Under the pieces are notes generated by a model, which made no database searches, was not told where the DNA came from, and worked only from the letters and a program-made list of their open reading frames with translations. 11,539 bases of DNA from Brevundimonas sp. UBA986 (GTDB lineage: Bacteria > Pseudomonadota > Alphaproteobacteria > Caulobacterales > Caulobacteraceae). The translations under genes were made by a program, and so were the position numbers. The stretch is from NCBI GenBank assembly GCA_002292165.1, contig DBBK01000085.1, positions 1-11,539 of the forward strand, read 5' to 3'. Positions 6,933 to 11,539 of this stretch are shown in pieces; position 1 is the first letter of the stretch, and every line of letters starts with the position of its first letter.

Positions 6933-7189
6933 TAGGCGTCTCCACGGATGTTGAGACGGTCGCCGTCCTTGATCACCAGGGCCAGGGGACCGTGAGTTCG
7001 GATGTGCGTCAGCGCCATTCGCCGGCATCGTCTGTCCGAATTGATCTGCCGTTCGACCCAGCGTCGCCACTCGGGTTTCGACAGAGCGAGGCGTTCGGCT
7101 TCGAAAAGGTCGACATCATACGTCTGACGAAGCGTCTTGATGAGCGTGACCCACCGGTCCCGATCTTCCGTTTTCAACGGGTTTTCCAC
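6932..7189 (-). CDS. Small charged protein of unknown function downstream of tlpA
   Basis: I do not recognise this 85-residue protein. It is rich in Arg, Asp, Glu, Leu and Trp, has no signal peptide or membrane segment, and looks like a folded cytoplasmic helix-rich domain: DRDRWVTLIKTLRQTYDVDL, EAERLALSKPEWRRWVERQI, then a basic SDRRCRRMAL and a hydrophobic LALVIKDGDRL. The ordered alternation of charge and hydrophobicity favours a real gene over the long antisense frame. The GTG at 7189 has GAGCGAG 6 bases upstream; a TTG at 7192 is the alternative and adds one residue. It begins 15 bases after the tlpA stop on the same strand, so it is probably the second gene of a tlpA operon. It ends at an inverted repeat. 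Confidence 0.6.
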   Translation of the reverse strand: MENPLKTEDRDRWVTLIKTLRQTYDVDLFEAERLALSKPEWRRWVERQINSDRRCRRMALTHIRTHGPLALVIKDGDRLNIRGDA

Positions 7190-7204
7190 CAAACGCTCGC
7201 TCGT

Positions 7205-7825
7205 CTACCCCTCCGCCAGCACCGCGTCGATCAGGGCGCGGGCTTCGGGGCTGTTCCAGTCGGCCTCGCCGGCGAAGGTGGCGCGGATACGGCCCTGACG
7301 GTCCAGAAGGATGGTCTGGGGCATCTTGCCCTTGCCGGGGAACTCGAACGGCAGCTGGAATTTCGGGTCGCTGTAGAGCGGCAGGGGTTCGTGGACGCCG
7401 ATGAAGCTTTTCGCGTCCGCGACCTTGTCGGGTTCGACGTCGACATTGATAGGCAGGACGACGAGGTCCTTGCCCTCATACGTCTTCGCGGCGGCGGCCA
7501 GGGTCGGCATCTCGGTGCGGCAGGGCACGCACCACATGGCCCAGAGGTTGACCAGCACCACCTTGCCCCGGAAGGCGGCGAAGCGAACGTCGGCGCCCTC
7601 GGCGGTCTTGAACACATAGTCGGGCGCCACCGGAGTGGCGGCGGGCGTCTCGAGCGTCGCCAGCGAGCCGGTCGCGAAGCGGGCCAGCGCGCTTTTCGGC
7701 GCCTCGGCGGGTGCAGAACCTTTGGCGACGGCGTCAGGCTTGGCGTATAGGAACGCGCCGCCGCCGATCGCTCCGATCAGCAGCACCCCCGCAATGACCC
7801 CGATCGCCGTCTTCGAGCCGCTCAT
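7205..7825 (-). CDS. tlpA: TlpA-like membrane-anchored thioredoxin (thiol:disulfide oxidoreductase)
   Basis: This 206-residue protein has one N-terminal hydrophobic segment (about 7-27) that anchors a periplasmic thioredoxin domain of the TlpA/ResA/AhpC-TSA kind. The redox motif WCVPC places the cysteines at 99 and 102, in NLWAMWCVPCRTEMP. Met168-Pro169 in KMPQTILLD is the expected cis-proline, and FAGEADW leads into the last helix. TlpA of Bradyrhizobium reduces periplasmic thiols needed to build the copper centre of cytochrome oxidase; a similar reductive role is inferred here. The ATG at 7825 is preferred because it opens directly into the anchor; a TTG at 7858 would add 11 residues. The start codon shares CATG with the argH ATG on the other strand. 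The small gene ending at 6932 follows closely. Confidence 0.88.
   Translation of the reverse strand: MSGSKTAIGVIAGVLLIGAIGGGAFLYAKPDAVAKGSAPAEAPKSALARFATGSLATLETPAATPVAPDYVFKTAEGADVRFAAFRGKVVLVNLWAMWCVPCRTEMPTLAAAAKTYEGKDLVVLPINVDVEPDKVADAKSFIGVHEPLPLYSDPKFQLPFEFPGKGKMPQTILLDRQGRIRATFAGEADWNSPEARALIDAVLAEG
7722..7751 (+). promoter_or_regulatory. Possible argH promoter inside tlpA
   Basis: TTGGCG (7722-7727), an 18-base spacer and TATAGG (7746-7751) form a plausible promoter reading toward argH, within the antisense of the tlpA anchor region. It would give a leader of about 65 bases to the ATG at 7824. Because no intergenic DNA exists between the two start codons, the argH promoter must lie inside tlpA. 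This is the best pair I can see, but it is not strong. Confidence 0.3.
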
Positions 7826-9251
7826 GACCGACGTTTCCACCCCCGAAGAAAAGACCAAAGCGGATCAAAAGCCCGCAGGTCAAGACATGTGGGGCGGCCG
7901 CTTCTCCTCGAAGCCCGCCGACATCATGCAGGCGATCAACGTCTCCATCGGCGTGGACCAGCGTCTGTGGGCCCAGGATCTGGCCGGATCGCGGGCCCAT
8001 TGCCGCATGCTGATCAAACAGGGGATCATCGGCGCGGCCGACGGCGAGGCCATTCTCGGCGGGCTGGAGACCATCGAGGGCGAGATCCGCGACGGCTCCT
8101 TCCCCTTCCGCGACAGCTTCGAGGACATCCACATGAATGTGGAGGCGCGGCTGTCGGAACTGATCGGCGAGCCCTCGGGCCGACTGCACACGGCGCGCAG
8201 CCGCAATGACCAGGTCGCCACCGACTTCCGCCTGTGGGTCCGCGACGCCTGCGACCGCACCGGCCATCAGCTGGCCGCCCTGCAGAAGGCCCTGCTGGCC
8301 CGGGCCGAACAGCATGCGGGCGATCTGATGCCCGGCTTCACCCATCTGCAGACCGCCCAGCCGGTGACCCTGGGCCATCACCTGATGGCCTATGTCGAGA
8401 TGTTCGGGCGCGACGCCGGACGCTTCGCCGACGCCCGCAAGCGGATGAACGAGAACCCGCTGGGCGCCGCCGCGCTCGCCGGTTCGCCCTTCCCCATCGA
8501 CCGCCATGCCACGGCGGCCGATCTCGGTTTCGACCGGCCGATGGCCAATTCTCTGGACGCCGTCTCGGATCGCGACTTCGCGCTGGAGAGCCTGGCTGCC
8601 GCCTCGATCACCGCGGGCCATCTGTCGCGCCTCGCCGAGGAGATCGTGGTGTGGATGACGCCGATGTTCGGCTTTGCCGCCCTGCCCGACGATCTGACCA
8701 CCGGTTCGTCGATCATGCCGCAGAAGCGCAATCCGGACGCCGCCGAACTGGTGCGGGCCAAGACCGGGCGCATCCTCGGATCGTTCGTCGCCCTGTCGAC
8801 CGTGATGAAGGGCCTGCCGCTGGCCTATTCCAAGGACATGCAGGAGGACAAGCCGCCGGTGTTCGAGGCTTTCGACGCCCTCGATCTGGCCCTGACCGCC
8901 ATGACGGCCATGGTCGCGGCCCTGATTCCGAACACGGAGCGTATGGCGGCGGCGGCCGGCGCCGGCTTCTCCACCGCCACCGATCTGGCCGACTGGCTGG
9001 TGCGCGAGCTGAACCTGCCCTTCCGCAAGGCCCACCATGTGACGGGCGCGGCGGTAAAGATGGCCGAGGCGAAGGGCGTGGGCCTGGCGCAACTGTCGCA
9101 GGCGGAATTGCAATCGCTTGAAGCCGGGATCACCGAAGCCATTTACAAGGTGCTCTCTCCCGAGGCCTCCTGCGCCAGCCGCCAGAGCTTCGGAGGAACC
9201 GCCCCCGAGCAGGTCCGCGCCCGCATCGCCGATTGGAAGTCGCGTCTATGA
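7824..9251 (+). CDS. argH: Argininosuccinate lyase
   Basis: This cytoplasmic enzyme performs the last step of arginine synthesis, cleaving argininosuccinate to arginine and fumarate. The 475-residue protein fits the family length and is complete. Family marks are DMWGGRF (21-27), LHTARSRNDQVATDFRLW (121-138), THLQTAQPV (173-181, with His174 the likely catalytic acid/base) and the fumarate-lyase signature GSSIMPQKRNP (294-304), whose mobile-loop Ser295/Ser296 includes the catalytic serine. I chose the ATG at 7824, giving a 21-residue hydrophilic extension before MWGGRF. An ATG at 7887 is a real alternative, with AGG a few bases upstream, and neither site has a strong ribosome binding site. In-frame sequence back to 7635 overlaps tlpA and is not plausible coding. 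The TGA overlaps the ATG of the next gene (ATGA), starting the argH-lptM-lysA operon. Confidence 0.96.
   Translation: MTDVSTPEEKTKADQKPAGQDMWGGRFSSKPADIMQAINVSIGVDQRLWAQDLAGSRAHCRMLIKQGIIGAADGEAILGGLETIEGEIRDGSFPFRDSFEDIHMNVEARLSELIGEPSGRLHTARSRNDQVATDFRLWVRDACDRTGHQLAALQKALLARAEQHAGDLMPGFTHLQTAQPVTLGHHLMAYVEMFGRDAGRFADARKRMNENPLGAAALAGSPFPIDRHATAADLGFDRPMANSLDAVSDRDFALESLAAASITAGHLSRLAEEIVVWMTPMFGFAALPDDLTTGSSIMPQKRNPDAAELVRAKTGRILGSFVALSTVMKGLPLAYSKDMQEDKPPVFEAFDALDLALTAMTAMVAALIPNTERMAAAAGAGFSTATDLADWLVRELNLPFRKAHHVTGAAVKMAEAKGVGLAQLSQAELQSLEAGITEAIYKVLSPEASCASRQSFGGTAPEQVRARIADWKSRL
7855..7883 (-). promoter_or_regulatory. Possible tlpA promoter inside argH
   Basis: Read on the - strand, TTGACC (7883-7878) is a good -35 match, followed about 16 bases later by GCTTTG, a poor -10. 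It lies within the argH 5' coding region and would start transcription roughly 20-30 bases before the tlpA ATG. The -35 is the main support. Confidence 0.28.
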
Positions 9252-9487
9252 AAAAGCTGATTGTTCTCGGCGTTCTCGCTGTTCTGGCCGCATCGGCCGC
9301 CGCCTGTGGGCGAATGGCCGATCTGGAGGCGCCGAAGCCCCGCGAGACCGAGCGCGCGCCGCGCGACGCCTGGGCGCCGCATCTGCCCGATCCCGCCACG
9401 GTCAACCGGCCGTCCAGCCAGGTGCCGATCGACGGCGGCCCCTCCAATCCCCTCGGCGCTCCCGCCGCGGGACGCGATCCCCAGTAG
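9248..9487 (+). CDS. lptM: LptM-like small lipoprotein
   Basis: The 79-residue protein has a textbook lipoprotein signal: MKK, a Leu/Val/Ala core, then AAAC with Cys20 as the lipidation site. After it comes CGRMADLEAP, the short conserved start of the mature LptM/YifL family, whose proteins continue as a low-complexity Pro-rich tail, as here. E. coli LptM is an outer-membrane lipoprotein that assists disulfide maturation of the LPS translocon LptD-LptE; this role is carried over by family and position. A small lipoprotein gene just before lysA is a recurring proteobacterial arrangement. The ATG at 9248 overlaps the argH stop as ATGA, indicating translational coupling, and lysA starts 7 bases after its stop. 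A TTG at 9233 is possible but would put residues in front of the signal peptide. Confidence 0.82.
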   Translation: MKKLIVLGVLAVLAASAAACGRMADLEAPKPRETERAPRDAWAPHLPDPATVNRPSSQVPIDGGPSNPLGAPAAGRDPQ

Positions 9488-9494
9488 AGACCTC

Positions 9495-10802
9495 TTGCAT
9501 CATTTCGACCTCAAGGACGGCGCCCTGCAAGCCGAGGGCGTGTCTCTGGAAGCCCTGGCCGAAACGGTCGGGACGCCCGCCTATGTCTATTCCACCGCCA
9601 CCCTGACGCGGCACTACGGCGTGCTGCGCGAGGCGGCGGATGCGCACAAGTCGGCGCTGGGTGGTCCAGAGGGGGGCGACGCCCTGATCGCCTATGCGGT
9701 CAAGGCCAACTCAAACCTGTCGGTGCTGGCGACCCTGGCCCGGCTGGGCTGCGGCGCGGACACCGTCTCCGAGGGCGAGATCCGCCGGGCGCTCGCCGCG
9801 GGCGTGCCGGCGGGCAAGATCATCTTCTCCGGCGTCGGCAAGACCGACGGCGAACTGGCCTTCGCCATCGAGGCGGGTGTGCGCCAGATCAATGTCGAGA
9901 GCCCGGCCGAGCTGGACCGGCTCATTCCGATCGCGGCGCGTCTGGGCAAGGTCCCGGAGATCGCCATCCGGGTGAACCCCAAGATCGGCGCCGGCGGCCA
10001 CGCCAAGATCACCACCGGCGGCGAGGGCGACAAGTTCGGCATCCCGGCGGACGAGGCCATGGACCTCTATGTCCGTGCCGCCGCTTCGCCCCATGTGACG
10101 CCCGTGGGTCTGGCCTGCCATATCGGCAGCCAGATCACCGACCTGACCCCGCTCGAAGCCGCCTTCCGCCTGCTGCGGTCGATGACCGAGGAGCTCCGCG
10201 CCAAGGGCCAGACCGTGACGCGGCTCGACCTCGGCGGCGGTCTGGGCGTGCCCTACGTCGGCGGCGCCCCGACCGCGTCTCCGGCCGACTATGTGGCCAT
10301 GGCGGCGCGGGTGCTGGACGGTCTGGGCGTCGAGGCGGCGTTCGAGCCGGGCCGGCTGCTGGCCGCCAATGCGGGCGTGCTGCTGAGCCGGGTGATCCAG
10401 ATCACCGAGCGGGCCGACGGGCGTCGCTTCCTGGTTCTGGACGCGGCCATGAACGACCTGATCCGCCCGGCCATGTACGACAGCTTCCACGAAATCAGGG
10501 CCGTGCGCCCGCGTGAGGCCGGCGGGCACAATGCGCCCACCGCCTATGACGTGGTCGGGCCGATCTGCGAAACCGGGGACACCTTCGCCCGGGACCGCGA
10601 CCTGCCGCCGCTACAGACGGGGGATCTGGTCGTCTTCACCGGCGCCGGCGCCTATGGGGCGGTCATGTCGAGCGAATACAACACCCGGCCTCTGGTCCCC
10701 GAGGTGCTGGTCGACGGCGACCGCTGGGCCGTCATCCGCCCGCGCCCGACCTATGAGGAAATGCTGGCCCGCGAACCGATGGCGGACTGGCTCCAGGCCT
10801 AG
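9495..10802 (+). CDS. lysA: Diaminopimelate decarboxylase
   Basis: This PLP enzyme converts meso-diaminopimelate to lysine and CO2 in the cytoplasm, the last step of lysine synthesis. The 435-residue protein is complete. Lys70 in AYAVKANSN forms the PLP Schiff base. HIGSQITDL (209-217), DLGGGLGVPY (245-254) and EPGR (284-287) line the cofactor phosphate. CETGD (358-362) holds the Cys used for substrate from the partner subunit, and GAYGAVMSSEYNTRP (385-399) carries the PLP tyrosine. The start is the TTG at 9495, giving MHHFDLKDGAL, which resembles the usual LysA beginning. The frame upstream reads through lptM in another phase and has no support. AGAGA lies 4 bases before the TTG, overlapping the lptM stop. 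The gene is third in the argH operon. Its TAG shares CTAG with the stop of the convergent hpt. Confidence 0.95.
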   Translation: MHHFDLKDGALQAEGVSLEALAETVGTPAYVYSTATLTRHYGVLREAADAHKSALGGPEGGDALIAYAVKANSNLSVLATLARLGCGADTVSEGEIRRALAAGVPAGKIIFSGVGKTDGELAFAIEAGVRQINVESPAELDRLIPIAARLGKVPEIAIRVNPKIGAGGHAKITTGGEGDKFGIPADEAMDLYVRAAASPHVTPVGLACHIGSQITDLTPLEAAFRLLRSMTEELRAKGQTVTRLDLGGGLGVPYVGGAPTASPADYVAMAARVLDGLGVEAAFEPGRLLAANAGVLLSRVIQITERADGRRFLVLDAAMNDLIRPAMYDSFHEIRAVRPREAGGHNAPTAYDVVGPICETGDTFARDRDLPPLQTGDLVVFTGAGAYGAVMSSEYNTRPLVPEVLVDGDRWAVIRPRPTYEEMLAREPMADWLQA

Positions 10803-11344
10803 TCCAGCGCGCAGATGTCGGGCAGGCCGCGCAGGGCGCCGGCGTTGTCGAGGCCGTAGCCGACGAGGAAGCGGTTGGGCGCGTGCCAGCCGACGAAGTT
10901 GGGCTCTGGCGCGTCGGGCAGGGGGAAGGGCTTGCGGGCGAAGACGCAGGTGAAGACCTCGGTCGCCCCCTTCTCCTTGGCGATCCGGACGGCCTCGGCC
11001 AAAGACAGGCCGGTGTCGAAGACGTCGTCCAGGATCAGGACCTTGCGGCCCTCGAGCGAGCGCTGGAAGTTCGCATAGGTGTCGATGCGGCCCCGGCTGG
11101 TCTTTTCATCGCCGTAGGAGGCGAGCCACAGGGCGTCGAAGCGGACGTGGCGGCCGATGCGCGACAGGGCCCGGGTCAGGTCGGCGGCGAACCACAGCCC
11201 CCCGGTCAGCAACACCGCCGCGACGGTCTCGTCGTCGATGACGGGCGCGATCTCTTCGGCCAGACGCGCGACCACCTGGGCGATCTCGGCCTCGGACAGC
11301 AGGATTTCGGGTTTGGCGGGCGTCGGGGAGGAAGGGTCAGCCAT
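10799..11344 (-). CDS. hpt: Hypoxanthine phosphoribosyltransferase-type purine salvage enzyme
   Basis: The 181-residue protein is close in length to E. coli Hpt (178). Hpt enzymes join hypoxanthine, or guanine, to PRPP to give the nucleotide. The PRPP-binding motif is VLILDDVFDTG (102-112); the usual Glu-Asp pair is Asp-Asp here. The N-terminal ILLSEAEI (14-21), the diphosphate-loop region VLLTGGLWFAADL (44-56) and the base-binding end NFVGWHAPNRFLVGYGLDN (149-167), then LRGLPDI, follow the Hpt pattern. Divergence in the first and second motifs leaves some doubt about base preference; xanthine or guanine use is possible. The ATG at 11344 gives the family-like length; in-frame ATGs at 11371 and 11398 would add 9 or 18 residues. 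The start overlaps the end of the upstream partial gene by 8 bases, and the stop overlaps the lysA stop. Confidence 0.87.
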   Translation of the reverse strand: MADPSSPTPAKPEILLSEAEIAQVVARLAEEIAPVIDDETVAAVLLTGGLWFAADLTRALSRIGRHVRFDALWLASYGDEKTSRGRIDTYANFQRSLEGRKVLILDDVFDTGLSLAEAVRIAKEKGATEVFTCVFARKPFPLPDAPEPNFVGWHAPNRFLVGYGLDNAGALRGLPDICALD

Positions 11345-11539
11345 GATGCGAAGCGGATACCGCTCCGCCATGGCCCTTGTCCACATGGGCGGCGCCATTG
11401 CTGACCGGACGGGCGTCGACCGGCGGCAGGGCCGGGGCCGAGGCCTCGTGCTCGATCGTCGTGCGCAGGCCGCTTTCGGCGGCGTGGCCGGTGAGGGGCG
11501 CGGGTCCGTGATCGACGGCGGGCGTGGCCTCCGCGTGGG
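11337..11539 (-). CDS. C-terminal part of an unidentified His/Ala-rich protein
   Basis: On the - strand, a frame without stops enters from the right edge and ends with TGA at 11339-11337, giving 66 residues. Its codons keep G or C at nearly every third position, unlike the two competing frames, which supports coding. The visible end is Ala-, Pro-, His- and acid-rich (HAEATPAVDHGPAP, LRTTIEHEASAP, AAHVDKGHGG, ending SASHHG) and looks like a disordered tail, so the function cannot be inferred. It overlaps the hpt start codon by 8 bases (ATGGCTGA), implying a shared transcript with hpt as a downstream gene. The overlap also supports the 11344 start of hpt. Confidence 0.6.
   Translation of the reverse strand, partial: HAEATPAVDHGPAPLTGHAAESGLRTTIEHEASAPALPPVDARPVSNGAAHVDKGHGGAVSASHHG

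Noticed and set aside
6385..6945. A - strand open frame of 186 residues across the tRNA and the small lipoprotein
   Set aside because: It runs antisense to a complete tRNA and to a gene with a clear lipoprotein signal and ribosome binding site. Its end is the antisense translation of the tRNA, a common artefact.
6992..7750. A + strand frame of 252 residues opposite tlpA and the small charged gene
   Set aside because: Most of it is antisense to the thioredoxin domain with its CxxC motif. Its own sequence shows no family motif.
7635..7823. Upstream extension of argH
   Set aside because: It would overlap tlpA in antisense, and family members begin near MWGGRF with only a short extension. The ATG at 7824 or 7887 suffices.
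9261..9494. Upstream extension of lysA across the small lipoprotein gene
   Set aside because: The lipoprotein frame has a clear signal peptide and ATGA coupling, and LysA proteins start near the MHHF of the TTG at 9495.

Overview
The window is very GC-rich, with third codon positions overwhelmingly G or C. It reads as a compact stretch of core chromosome from an alphaproteobacterium of the Caulobacterales, most likely Brevundimonas or a close relative. This placement is an inference from gene content: a PodJ-type polar organiser, a TauE/SafE plus TIGR02186 gene pair, and a tlpA/argH-lptM-lysA cluster. I see no transposase, integrase, phage gene, CRISPR array or shift in composition, so nothing points to a mobile or accessory island.

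Left part (1-4905, all + strand). A 5'-truncated PodJ-like gene has a long coiled coil, a disordered Pro/Ala/Glu-rich linker, one membrane segment and periplasmic Sel1 repeats. It is followed by a two-gene unit: a TauE/SafE-family membrane permease, probably starting at TTG, and a TIGR02186-family protein whose start overlaps the permease stop (ATGA). The second protein starts with a run of seven prolines where a signal peptide would be expected.

Middle part (4909-7825). A lipoprotein PQQ-dependent sugar dehydrogenase (- strand) converges on the TIGR02186 gene. A promoter and a CAT-anticodon tRNA (probably elongator tRNA-Met) lie upstream of it and are read in the opposite direction. A small Ala/Lys/Glu-rich lipoprotein (+) follows, then a convergent gap with two inverted repeats. 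A small charged unknown protein and a membrane-anchored TlpA-like thioredoxin follow, both on the - strand and apparently in one operon with tlpA first.

Right part (7824-11539). argH, a small LptM-like lipoprotein and lysA form a tight + strand operon linking arginine synthesis, an outer-membrane LPS-assembly lipoprotein and lysine synthesis. The ATG of argH and the ATG of tlpA share the palindrome CATG, so there is no intergenic region between these divergent genes. lysA ends in a CTAG shared with the stop of the convergent hypoxanthine phosphoribosyltransferase gene. The start of that gene overlaps the end of an unidentified His- and Ala-rich gene that runs off the right edge.

I do not see convincing evidence of a wholly new system. 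The points most worth checking are the zero-length tlpA/argH divergent junction, the polyproline start of the TIGR02186 protein, the small unknown gene behind tlpA, and the overlapping partial gene at the right edge.
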